From NCBI GenBank assembly GCA_965225625.1, contig CBDDBH010000031.1, positions 248,001 through 312,000 on the forward strand: 64,000 bases of DNA, in the 5' to 3' direction. The stretch's first letter is position 1, and the number at the start of each line of letters is the position of its first letter. The translations under genes were made by a program, and so were the position numbers. Positions 34,761 through 42,482 of the stretch are shown here, in pieces. The DNA is from CBDDBH01 sp965225625 (GTDB taxonomy: Bacteria; Pseudomonadota; Gammaproteobacteria; JADZEE01). The notes under the pieces were generated by a model, which was given only the letters and a program-made list of their open reading frames with translations, was not told the DNA's origin and did no database searches.

Positions 34761-36452
34761 TTACACTCGTTTGTAATCGTAATTCGGGCGTTTACCGCTA
34801 CCGTAGAGTTTCAAGGCGCCACCTTCGCTTACTGCGTTGGGGCGCTGAAAGATCCAATTCTGCCAGGCACTGAGCCGACCGAAGATTTTGGATTCAATCG
34901 TCTCGGGACCGGCGAAACGCAAATTCGCCTCCATGCCGGTGAGCGAATCCGGAGAAAAGCTTGCGCGCTCTTCGAGCACCAGGCGGATTTCGTCCTCCCA
35001 GTCGATATCATCCGGGGCGAAAGTAATCAGTTTTGCGGCCATTGCTTCGCTGGCATCGAGCGGTTGGCCGATTCTATTTTGGGCGGCGCTTACGCTCTCA
35101 GGCTCGCCCAGGAAACGTGTCTGCAGCCGGGTTATACCGTTTACCATCGGCAGCGGAGCGAAGTTTGCTTCACTCAATACGATTGTTGCAGCCGGCCTAT
35201 CATCGTCTTCGAACTGGCCGTCCAGCATGTAGCTGCGATCTACGGCAAACAGCAGTTCGGCGAGAATGCCGGCAAAACAGCTTCCCGGCTCGACCAAAGC
35301 AAAGGTGGTACGTGAGGTCACGTCGATGCGCTTTAACGTGCGCTTCCAATACAGCATGACTTCGCGGGCGGCCCAATGATCGGCGGCGCTCCTTAGCGCG
35401 GCCTCGTGTGCCAGGACTGCGGCGGTGTCGCCTTGGGTTTTGAACACCAGCGTGCCGAGTTCCGGCTCGTTGAAACGCAGATGTAACAGTAGGTCGTCCA
35501 GTGCACGCGCCGCAGCCAATATCCAACTGTCCGCATTCAACGCGTAGATATTCTCGGGTGGATCAGTTTCAGGTCCACAAAGTGTGATCGTCGCAACGCG
35601 CCCGTCGCGATCCAATTCGGCCTGCAAATGGGGGTAGCTGATCGTGTCCTCGCTTACCTCCTTCGCGAGCGGGGTTAGAGAAATGCCCTGGCCATCAATC
35701 GGACGGTCCGAGCTGCCTGCCATTTCCAGCGCGCGCGCCTTCACACGATCGGCAAACTTGGAGCTGGGGACAATTTCATCTACCAGACGCCAGTCGACCG
35801 CACGCTGTCCTTTGACGCCCTCCTCCAATGTGCAGAATACATCCGCCAGATCTCGTCGCACTTTACGCTTGTCGACCACGCGAGTGAGGCCGCCTGTTCC
35901 GGGTAACACGGCGAGTAGCGGTACTTCTGGCAGGGACACGGCCGCGTTGCCGTCATCGACGAGCATGATGTAGTCGGTCGCCAGCGCCAGTTCATAGCCG
36001 CCACCGGCCGCCGTACCCTTAATGGCGCACAGATAACGTTGAGCTGAATGCGCGCAGGCATCCTCCATCGCGTTTCGGGTTTCATTGGTGTATTTACAGA
36101 AATTCACTTTATGAGCATGTGAAGAGCTGCCGAGCATACGAATGTTGGCGCCGGCACAAAATGCGACGGCTTTGGCCGAGTCGAGAACCACCGCGCCAAC
36201 TTCAGGGTGTTCGAACCGCAAGCGTTGGATTGCGTCGTTGAGTTCGATGTCGACACCGACATCGTAGGAATTGAGCTTCAACTCGTAGCCTTCGAACATC
36301 GGGCTGGCATCATCAACATCCATGGTAAGTCGCGCAACGGCGCCATCAATGGAAATTTTCCAGTGGCGATATTGCTCGGGCGCAGTACGGAAGTCGATTT
36401 GTGGGAGCGGTGGCGTTAGTACTTCAGTCATTTCGGCAGCTTGAGTAGACAT
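34761..36452 (-). CDS. boxC: 2,3-epoxybenzoyl-CoA dihydrolase (BoxC)
   Basis: BoxC hydrolyses the epoxide and opens the ring of 2,3-epoxybenzoyl-CoA, releasing formate and 3,4-dehydroadipyl-CoA semialdehyde. The product is 563 aa from the ATG at 36452, matching the unusually long two-part crotonase architecture. The first crotonase half includes VVLDSAKAVAFCAGANIRML and AIKGTAAGGGYELALATDYI; the second half is degenerate. The YRHWKISIDGAVARL start is typical. The ATG directly follows a near-palindromic site in the divergent promoter with boxR. BoxD, which oxidises the semialdehyde, is not present here. Confidence 0.94.
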   Translation of the reverse strand: MSTQAAEMTEVLTPPLPQIDFRTAPEQYRHWKISIDGAVARLTMDVDDASPMFEGYELKLNSYDVGVDIELNDAIQRLRFEHPEVGAVVLDSAKAVAFCAGANIRMLGSSSHAHKVNFCKYTNETRNAMEDACAHSAQRYLCAIKGTAAGGGYELALATDYIMLVDDGNAAVSLPEVPLLAVLPGTGGLTRVVDKRKVRRDLADVFCTLEEGVKGQRAVDWRLVDEIVPSSKFADRVKARALEMAGSSDRPIDGQGISLTPLAKEVSEDTISYPHLQAELDRDGRVATITLCGPETDPPENIYALNADSWILAAARALDDLLLHLRFNEPELGTLVFKTQGDTAAVLAHEAALRSAADHWAAREVMLYWKRTLKRIDVTSRTTFALVEPGSCFAGILAELLFAVDRSYMLDGQFEDDDRPAATIVLSEANFAPLPMVNGITRLQTRFLGEPESVSAAQNRIGQPLDASEAMAAKLITFAPDDIDWEDEIRLVLEERASFSPDSLTGMEANLRFAGPETIESKIFGRLSAWQNWIFQRPNAVSEGGALKLYGSGKRPNYDYKRV

Positions 36453-36527
36453 ATGCAATATAATTCATTATTTGTGGATTTATTAACGATGAGTGAAGTA
36501 TAGTACACGCGAGCTTAGGGTGCTACC
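36453..36527. promoter_or_regulatory. Divergent boxC-boxR promoter with candidate BoxR site
   Basis: The 75-base gap is AT-rich, unlike its surroundings. At 36453-36468 ATGCAATATAATTCAT reads as an imperfect palindrome (12 of 16 positions symmetric) abutting the boxC start, a plausible BoxR operator. A TATAGT at about 36499-36504 could be a -10 for boxR. Confidence 0.45.
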
Positions 36528-37382
36528 GTGGACACGATAGATTCCAGTTTCCTCAATGTAGTCGGTAACCGGGTACGCAATCTACGCGCGCAACGGGGCC
36601 TGACGCGTAAACAGTTGGCGCGCGAGTCGTCGGTTTCAGAGCGCTATCTAGCGCAACTCGAGCAAGGCCGGGGGAATATTTCGATTCTCTTGCTACGCCA
36701 GGTTGCGAACGCGCTGCAGGCAGATCCGGGAGAGCTGGTCGCCTCCGACGATCGTCAGACGGCAGAGCAAATTCTGATTAATGAATTGATCGCCGAGCTA
36801 AACACAACACAACAACGTGAGGCATTGCAGCTGTTAGTGGATCGCTACACTCGCGTGGGCAAAAGCCGAATTGCACTGATTGGTTTACGTGGTGCCGGCA
36901 AAAGCACGCTGGGACAAAAACTTGCAGAGCACCACCGGTTCCCATTCATACGCTTAGTCGCCGAAATCGAAAAACTCGCAGGTATGCGCGTTTCTGAAAT
37001 CTTTTCTCTTTCCGGTCAAGCGGGATACCGGCGCATGGAAGAACAGGCATTGCTGGAAACCTTACGACGCACGCAGGCATGTGTGATCGAGGCCGGCGGC
37101 AGTATTGTTTCCGAGCCGCATGTGCTGCACGCTTTATTGACCGCCTGCTTCGTCGTGTGGATAAAAGCCAATCCCGAAGAGCACATGCAACGCGTAATCG
37201 ATCAGGGGGATTTCCGACCTATGGCCGATAACGCTGACGCGATGTCAGATCTTCAGCAAATACTTGCGGAACGTGAAGCTTCCTATGAGCAGGCGCATGC
37301 CGTCCTTGATACCTCCGGGCGATCGGTTGCAGATTGCCTCGCGCAGCTGGTCGAACTGTCAGGTGCAGCGGTAGCGCCTTAA
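36528..37382 (+). CDS. boxR: BoxR family transcriptional regulator
   Basis: BoxR represses aerobic benzoyl-CoA genes and is relieved by benzoyl-CoA. The 284-aa protein has the two-part layout of the BoxR/BzdR group: an XRE helix-turn-helix (about residues 13-72, RAQRGLTRKQLARESSVSER and LEQGRGNISILLL) joined to a shikimate-kinase-like domain with a P-loop at 119-127 (LRGAGKST), which binds the CoA effector. The start is a GTG at 36528 with a weak ribosome site. It diverges from boxCB and is followed 16 bases later by a VOC gene, so it may also lie in the transcript of the downstream operon. Confidence 0.92.
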   Translation: MDTIDSSFLNVVGNRVRNLRAQRGLTRKQLARESSVSERYLAQLEQGRGNISILLLRQVANALQADPGELVASDDRQTAEQILINELIAELNTTQQREALQLLVDRYTRVGKSRIALIGLRGAGKSTLGQKLAEHHRFPFIRLVAEIEKLAGMRVSEIFSLSGQAGYRRMEEQALLETLRRTQACVIEAGGSIVSEPHVLHALLTACFVVWIKANPEEHMQRVIDQGDFRPMADNADAMSDLQQILAEREASYEQAHAVLDTSGRSVADCLAQLVELSGAAVAP

Positions 37383-37398
37383 TATCGGGGAAAATACG

Positions 37399-37851
37399 AT
37401 GATCGAAATCAATGGAATGGCGCACGTGGTCATTGCGGTTAGTGAATGGGACAAGTGCCGCGCGTTTTACCAGAAGTTACTTCCATTCCTCGGCCTGCAA
37501 CCAGCATTCACGGGCGAGGACATGATCTACTACGTCGGCGGCCGTACCGCGTTTGGCGTCGGCAAATGTGATGAGCAGTATGCGCACGAGCGATTTGTGC
37601 AGAATAGCGTCGGTTTACACCACGTCTGTTTCAGGGCACGGACGCGCGGCGACGTTGATCAGGTGCACGCGTTTGTGCGGACGCTTGACGCAAGCATCGT
37701 GCATACGCCCGAGCCCGGACCCTGGGCGCCCGACTATTATTCAGTCTTGTTTGAGGACCCCGTGGGTACCCGGCTCGAGGTCAACCATGTTCCCGGTAAA
37801 GGCATATTTGCGGACGGTGCCGGTTTTAATCCGGCAGGTGATTATGTTTAG
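37399..37851 (+). CDS. VOC family protein (glyoxalase/dioxygenase fold)
   Basis: A 150-aa vicinal-oxygen-chelate protein with one pair of beta-alpha-beta-beta-beta units: MAHVVIAVSEWDKCRAFYQK with a metal-binding His, GLHHVCFRARTRGDVDQVHA with a second His, and GTRLEVNHVPGKG with a Glu. The residues fit a mononuclear metal site, but the reaction could be lyase, epimerase or dioxygenase. It follows boxR by 16 bases and precedes the sodium-pump genes by about 190 bases, so it is probably expressed with boxR. No specific substrate is shown. Confidence 0.82.
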   Translation: MIEINGMAHVVIAVSEWDKCRAFYQKLLPFLGLQPAFTGEDMIYYVGGRTAFGVGKCDEQYAHERFVQNSVGLHHVCFRARTRGDVDQVHAFVRTLDASIVHTPEPGPWAPDYYSVLFEDPVGTRLEVNHVPGKGIFADGAGFNPAGDYV

Positions 37852-38044
37852 CGCAAATCGGGTTAGTCCGACGACTGCGCGTTAATCGCATCGGCTACGG
37901 CTGTAGCAGTTAATTCCTTAGCTGCCCAAGGCTTGCATCGTAATAATGTCAACGGCGGCGGCGTTGAAAGGGCCAGTTCGATCGGCGATGATACGCGGCT
38001 CGCAGTTTCTTTCACCCAATCGCACACCGAGGAACATCAGTCCG

Positions 38045-38170
38045 GTGGAACAAGCATTTAGCGTGTTCATCAATGGTATCGCCGGTGTCTTCATCGGCAT
38101 GGCGGTACTCTATGTGGCGATGAAGCTCATAGCACTGACCAGTCGCGACTCAACCGACAAGAGCGAGTAG
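38045..38170 (+). CDS. gcdD: Small OadG-like subunit of the decarboxylase pump
   Basis: A 41-aa peptide with one membrane helix (FINGIAGVFIGMAVLYVAMK) followed by a short charged tail, the form of the small membrane subunit (OadG/GcdD-type) of sodium-translocating decarboxylases that stabilises the complex. I prefer the GTG at 38045 because GAGGAA at 38029-38034 is well placed and the helix then starts near the N-terminus as in the family. An ATG at 37946 would add 33 residues of low-complexity sequence. It ends two bases before the beta-subunit ATG, so the two are translationally linked. It is shorter than the usual gamma subunit. Confidence 0.65.
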   Translation: MEQAFSVFINGIAGVFIGMAVLYVAMKLIALTSRDSTDKSE

Positions 38171-38172
38171 TC

Positions 38173-39276
38173 ATGGTGTTTGCCGATAGCATGGGTATTT
38201 TCGCCTTAACCCCTGGCATGGTCGTTATGTGGGCAATCGGCTTGATTCTGATCTACCTGGCGATCACTCGCGAGTACGAACCATTGTTGTTGCTGCCGAT
38301 CGGTTTCGGGATCCTGATCGCCAATCTGCCCTTGACGGATCTCATGACGACCGGGCATGGGCTCATCTGGCGCTTCTATCACTATGGCGTGGAGTGGGAA
38401 GTGATACCGCCGTTGATCTTCCTTGGACTGGGCGCACTCACGGATTTTGGGCCCCTGCTTGCGCAACCGCGCCTGATCTTCCTCGGAGCGGGCGCACAGG
38501 CGGGCGTGTACATCACCTTCTTTGCCGCAACCGCGATGGGATTTTCTCTGCAGGAAGCCGCCACCATCGGCATTATTGGCGGAGCGGACGGCCCTACCAC
38601 CATATTTCTGGCCGCCAAGCTAGCACCACATTTACTCGGCGCCTGCGCGGTCGCTGCTTACTCCTATATGGCGCTGGTACCTATTATTCAGCCGCCGATC
38701 ATGTATCTCCTCACGACCGAAAACGAACGCAAAATAAAGATGGCCAAGGGCCGCAAAGTCAGCACCCGCGAGAAACTCTTGTTTCCGCTCATCGCCACCA
38801 TCGTTATCGTCTTACTGGTACCCGCTTCAGCGCCGCTGATCACAATGTTCATGCTCGGAAATCTGTTTCGCGAGTCCAAGGTCGTAGAACGATTGACCGA
38901 CACGGCGCAAAACGCGTTGATGAACATCGTTACGATCTTCTTGGGCATTAGCGTCGGCGCTACAATGAGTGCCGAGAGTTTTCTGCGCAAAGAAGTTATT
39001 TTTATCTTTTCGCTGGGCTTATTTGCGTTCGTGATGGCGACTGCGACCGGCATACTGCTGGCGAAAGCGATGAACCTTGTGAGCGCTAACAAGATCAACC
39101 CGTTGGTGGGGGCGGCCGGCGTCTCGGCCGTGCCGATGGCGGCGAGAGTTGTACACAAGGTTGGTGCGGCGGCGGACAAGAAGAATTACTTATTGATGTT
39201 TGCGATGGGGCCAAACATCGCCGGCGTTATCGGTACCGTCATTGCCGCAGGCATATTTTTGACAATGTTGAAGTAG
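38173..39276 (+). CDS. gcdB: Sodium-pumping decarboxylase beta subunit
   Basis: The integral membrane subunit (367 aa, about 9-11 hydrophobic segments) that decarboxylates carboxybiotin and couples this to export of Na+. The essential acidic motif is clear: GIIGGADGPTTIFLAAKLAP with Asp139. LTDFGPLLAQPRLIFLGAGAQ and a C-terminal NKINPLVGAAGVSAVPMAARV are characteristic of OadB/GcdB/MmdB. The accompanying alpha subunit identifies the system as glutaconyl-CoA decarboxylase rather than oxaloacetate or methylmalonyl-CoA decarboxylase. The gene starts two bases after the small subunit and is followed by the biotin carrier. Confidence 0.93.
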   Translation: MVFADSMGIFALTPGMVVMWAIGLILIYLAITREYEPLLLLPIGFGILIANLPLTDLMTTGHGLIWRFYHYGVEWEVIPPLIFLGLGALTDFGPLLAQPRLIFLGAGAQAGVYITFFAATAMGFSLQEAATIGIIGGADGPTTIFLAAKLAPHLLGACAVAAYSYMALVPIIQPPIMYLLTTENERKIKMAKGRKVSTREKLLFPLIATIVIVLLVPASAPLITMFMLGNLFRESKVVERLTDTAQNALMNIVTIFLGISVGATMSAESFLRKEVIFIFSLGLFAFVMATATGILLAKAMNLVSANKINPLVGAAGVSAVPMAARVVHKVGAAADKKNYLLMFAMGPNIAGVIGTVIAAGIFLTMLK

Positions 39277-39298
39277 CTCAGCCGAGGATTACAACATC

Positions 39299-39514
39299 AT
39301 GGCAGAGGAAATTCGGGCTCCGTTGGCCGGTAACGTCTGCAAGCTGGCAGTCGAGGTCGGCGCAATTGTGGCAGAAGACGATGAGGTGGTTATCCTGGAA
39401 GCAATGAAGATGGAAACCCCCATTTATGCGCCGCGTGGCGGCAAGATATTGGAAATACGAGTAAAGGAAGGTGACGCAGTGGAAGAAGACGATGTGCTCG
39501 CCATCATCGAATGA
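39299..39514 (+). CDS. gcdC: Biotin carboxyl carrier protein of the pump
   Basis: A 71-aa stand-alone biotinyl domain (MAEEIRAPLAGNVCKLAVEV, then VILEAMKMETPI with the biotinylated Lys37). It shuttles the carboxyl group from the alpha subunit to the beta subunit. GcdC in Clostridia and Acidaminococcus carries a long Ala/Pro linker before this domain; here the linker is missing, so the carrier must be tethered or diffuse differently. The gene lies 22 bases after gcdB and 39 before the dehydrogenase gene. Confidence 0.92.
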   Translation: MAEEIRAPLAGNVCKLAVEVGAIVAEDDEVVILEAMKMETPIYAPRGGKILEIRVKEGDAVEEDDVLAIIE

Positions 39515-39553
39515 CGCCGGAAAATTTGAAAGCTATTGTGAGGAACAGTAACG

Positions 39554-40711
39554 ATGATTTTCGAGCTTAACGAAGAACAAAGACTTGTTCAGGAGACCGC
39601 CAAGCGATTTGCGGCGGACGATATAGCACCAACCCTGGAGGACGAGGAACGCAAGCACGAGTTCCGTCTCGACCGTGTGGCCAGAATGGGCGAACTGGGT
39701 TTTTTTTCCTGTGTGCTGCCTGAGGAACTCGGCGGCAACGGCATGGGATTTTTCGAATCCGCCTTGATGGCGGAACAGATCTCAAAAGTATCCGCGTCAT
39801 GGCGCCTACCGTTCAACATGCAAAACCTGGGTGCGCCGTTGGCGGTTGCCCAATTCGGTAGCGAAGAACAGAAGGAAAAATACATCCCCGGGTGGATTAA
39901 TGGGACTCAAATTGGCTTCTTCGCAATGACCGAACCAAACACCGGCTCGGATGTCTCCAGCATGAAGACTCACGCGATCGACAAGGGCGATCATTGGGAG
40001 ATCCACGGCAATAAGATTTGGATATCGAACGCCCACGTTGGCGATGCGGGTCTGCTCTATGCGTACACCGACCGGGAAAAGAAACACAAGGGCATCTCAG
40101 CATTCATTATCGAACCAAAAAATCTCGAAGGGTGCACCGCGCTGCCCATTGAAACCAAACTTGGTCTGCATTGCTCGCCAACCGGAGAATTCGTCTTTGA
40201 AGGCGCAAAGGTCCCGAAAGACGCAATGCTTGGGAAAGAGGGCGACGGTTTCAAAACCTGCATGTGGCAGTTGAACAATACGCGCCTCGGCTGTGCGGCA
40301 GGTGCCTTGGGCGTCGCCGGCGGTGCGTTGGATCTTGCTATTGAATACGCGAATGAACGTACTCAATTTGGCAAACCCATCTCACAGCACCAGATGATAC
40401 AAGCTCAGATTGCCGAGATGGTCGTCGAACACCAAGCGGCTCAGCTGCTCGTTTACCGCGCCGCCTGGCTGAAGGATCAAGGCCAACCCAGCCAATACGA
40501 AACTTCAGTTGCCAAGCTTGCCGCTTCTGAGGCCGCCGTACATGCAGCCAACGAATGCATGAAAATTTTTGGATCTTATGGTTTTTCCACGGAGTATCCA
40601 GCGGAACGTTTTTATCGCGACGCAAAGTCCCTGCAAGTTGTAGAGGGTACCTCCAACATTCAGAAGATCATCATCTCCGGGATGGCCTGCGGGACCACCC
40701 CCAATCGGTGA
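39554..40711 (+). CDS. Acyl-CoA dehydrogenase, probable glutaryl-CoA type
   Basis: A 385-aa flavoprotein of the acyl-CoA dehydrogenase family: QIGFFAMTEPNTGSDVSSMK, WEIHGNKIWISNAHVGD, CAAGALGVAGGALDLAIEYA, RTQFGKPISQHQMIQ and the catalytic Glu364 in QVVEGTSNIQKIII. Encoded between the biotin carrier and the alpha subunit of a glutaconyl-CoA decarboxylase, it is best explained as the enzyme producing glutaconyl-CoA, i.e. a non-decarboxylating glutaryl-CoA dehydrogenase as known from some anaerobic benzoate degraders. The family alone does not prove the substrate; a short-chain acyl-CoA or another dicarboxylyl-CoA remains possible. Confidence 0.88.
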   Translation: MIFELNEEQRLVQETAKRFAADDIAPTLEDEERKHEFRLDRVARMGELGFFSCVLPEELGGNGMGFFESALMAEQISKVSASWRLPFNMQNLGAPLAVAQFGSEEQKEKYIPGWINGTQIGFFAMTEPNTGSDVSSMKTHAIDKGDHWEIHGNKIWISNAHVGDAGLLYAYTDREKKHKGISAFIIEPKNLEGCTALPIETKLGLHCSPTGEFVFEGAKVPKDAMLGKEGDGFKTCMWQLNNTRLGCAAGALGVAGGALDLAIEYANERTQFGKPISQHQMIQAQIAEMVVEHQAAQLLVYRAAWLKDQGQPSQYETSVAKLAASEAAVHAANECMKIFGSYGFSTEYPAERFYRDAKSLQVVEGTSNIQKIIISGMACGTTPNR

Positions 40712-40744
40712 AACCTCCCCGATCGGATAATTAAGGAAGGAGTA

Positions 40745-42478
40745 ATGAAGCCCTATTTCGAAAAAATGAACGACTTCGGCAAGGAGCTGAAACCGGCTCG
40801 TGCAAAACGCGCCGAAGAAAGCGCCAAGCAACTCCGCGACGTCGAAACGGATATCGCAGCGCAGGTAAAGCAGGTGGAGGAAGCAGGTTTCCCGACCGAA
40901 AAAATCAACCAACGCGGCGCAATGACCGTCTGGCAACGTCTCGAATACCTGGTGGACGAAGGTAGCTGGAATCCCTTACATACGCTTTACAACCCGCTAG
41001 ACAACGAGGAAGGAACAACCAACGTCATCGATGGACTGGCAAAGATAGCCGGGCACTGGGCGGTCGTCATTGGCTTCGACAATAAGGTCATGGCCGGTGC
41101 CTGGTTGCCGGGACAAGCGGAGAACATCCTGCGAGTAACCGATCTCGCCAAGCGCCTGAATATCCCGCTGGTGTGGCTGGTGAATTGCAGCGGCGCCAAA
41201 TTGCCCGAGCAGGAGAAGTTTTATGCAAATCGGCGTGGCGCCGGAACGCCTTTTTTCCGCCACGCTGAACTCGAGCAGGCAGGCGTACCGGTACTTGCCG
41301 GCATTTACGGTACCAATCCGGCGGGCGGCGGCTATCAAAGCATCAGTCCAACCATATTGCTCGCGCACAAAGACGCCAATATTGCCGTCGGTGGCGTGGG
41401 CATCGTCTCCGGCATGGCGCCCAAGGGTGAGTTTGATGTCGAGATGCTCGAAGAGGTCATAGCGAAGACGCGGGAATTCAGCGCGAGACCTCCGGGAAGC
41501 GTCGATACTCACTATGATGCAACCGGGTTTTTCTCGCACGTTTACGAGGAGGAGACGGGCGTTTTAGATGGCCTCAAAGAATACATGGCGGGGATGCCAG
41601 CGTACGCGCCAAAATTCTTTCGTGTCGCCGAGCCCGCGGAACCGGATTTCCCGCAGCAGGATCTCTACTCCTTAGTACCGTTCAATCAACGGGAAGTGTA
41701 TGAATTCGACGACGTGCTGGCCCGCCTGGTGGATGGCAGCGAGCATATGGAGTTTCGCCCGGACTACGGGCCTGAGATGTACACAGGGCTGTGCAAAGTT
41801 GACGGCATGTTGGTCGGTTGCATTGGTAATCGGCAGGGATATCTGGGCAAAGGCTATCCGGAATATGCCGACTACCCGGGGATGGGCGGCAAGCTCTACC
41901 GTCAGGGACTCATCAAGATGAACGAATTCGTAACGCTATGCGGGCGTGATCGCGTTCCAATCATCTGGTTTCAAGACACTAGCGGCATCGACGTCGGTGA
42001 CCTGGCGGAAAAAGCCGAGCTGCTTGGTCTTGGCCAGTCGCTTATATATTCGATTCAACAAACCGATGTGCCGATGATGCTGGTGGTATTGCGCAAAGGC
42101 AGCGCCGCCGCCCATTATGTGCTGGGCGGTCCGAATGCTAATCGACATAACGCATTTACGCTGGGCACGGCTGCGTCGGAGATATCTGTTATGCATGGCG
42201 AGACAGCGGCGGTGGCTACCTATGCGCGCCGCGCTATGAAGGAAAAGGATGCCGGCCGCCCGCTCGAGCCGGTAGCGGCGAAAATGAATGAACTCGCGCA
42301 GCGTTATCGTGACACGTCCACTCCCAGTTATTGCGCTCACTACGGACTGGTCGATGAAGTTGTGCGGCTGGCCGATCTGCGTAAATATCTGCAGGCATTT
42401 ACCGGTGCCGCATATCAGAATCCGACATCAATTTGTCCACGGCATCACATGCTGCTGCCACGCATCATAAAAGGGTAA
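40745..42478 (+). CDS. gcdA: Glutaconyl-CoA decarboxylase alpha subunit
   Basis: The carboxyltransferase subunit (577 aa; Acidaminococcus GcdA 587) that moves the carboxyl group from glutaconyl-CoA to biotin. Segments close to those I recall from GcdA run throughout: QAENILRVTDLAKRL, NRRGAGTPFFRHAELEQAGV, YGTNPAGGGYQSISPTILL, GGKLYRQGLIKMNEFVTLC, DTSGIDVGDLAEKAELLGLG, LRKGSAAAHYVLGGPNANRH and AFTGAAYQNPTSICPRHHML. GGAGG-like AAGGAAGGAG precedes the ATG at 40745. All parts of the enzyme are in one run of genes here. The N-terminal positively charged extension is normal. Confidence 0.93.
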   Translation: MKPYFEKMNDFGKELKPARAKRAEESAKQLRDVETDIAAQVKQVEEAGFPTEKINQRGAMTVWQRLEYLVDEGSWNPLHTLYNPLDNEEGTTNVIDGLAKIAGHWAVVIGFDNKVMAGAWLPGQAENILRVTDLAKRLNIPLVWLVNCSGAKLPEQEKFYANRRGAGTPFFRHAELEQAGVPVLAGIYGTNPAGGGYQSISPTILLAHKDANIAVGGVGIVSGMAPKGEFDVEMLEEVIAKTREFSARPPGSVDTHYDATGFFSHVYEEETGVLDGLKEYMAGMPAYAPKFFRVAEPAEPDFPQQDLYSLVPFNQREVYEFDDVLARLVDGSEHMEFRPDYGPEMYTGLCKVDGMLVGCIGNRQGYLGKGYPEYADYPGMGGKLYRQGLIKMNEFVTLCGRDRVPIIWFQDTSGIDVGDLAEKAELLGLGQSLIYSIQQTDVPMMLVVLRKGSAAAHYVLGGPNANRHNAFTLGTAASEISVMHGETAAVATYARRAMKEKDAGRPLEPVAAKMNELAQRYRDTSTPSYCAHYGLVDEVVRLADLRKYLQAFTGAAYQNPTSICPRHHMLLPRIIKG

Positions 42479-42482
42479 GGAA

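Noticed and set aside
36453..36527. Classical TGCA-spaced BoxR/BzdR operator
   Set aside because: Only one TGCA occurs in the gap; the spaced pair is absent, so I list only an alternative palindrome at lower confidence.
38045..42478. Oxaloacetate or methylmalonyl-CoA decarboxylase
   Set aside because: The alpha subunit has GcdA-type sequence along its whole length, not the pyruvate-carboxylase-like OadA; MmdA is shorter and lacks the GcdA-specific N-terminal region.
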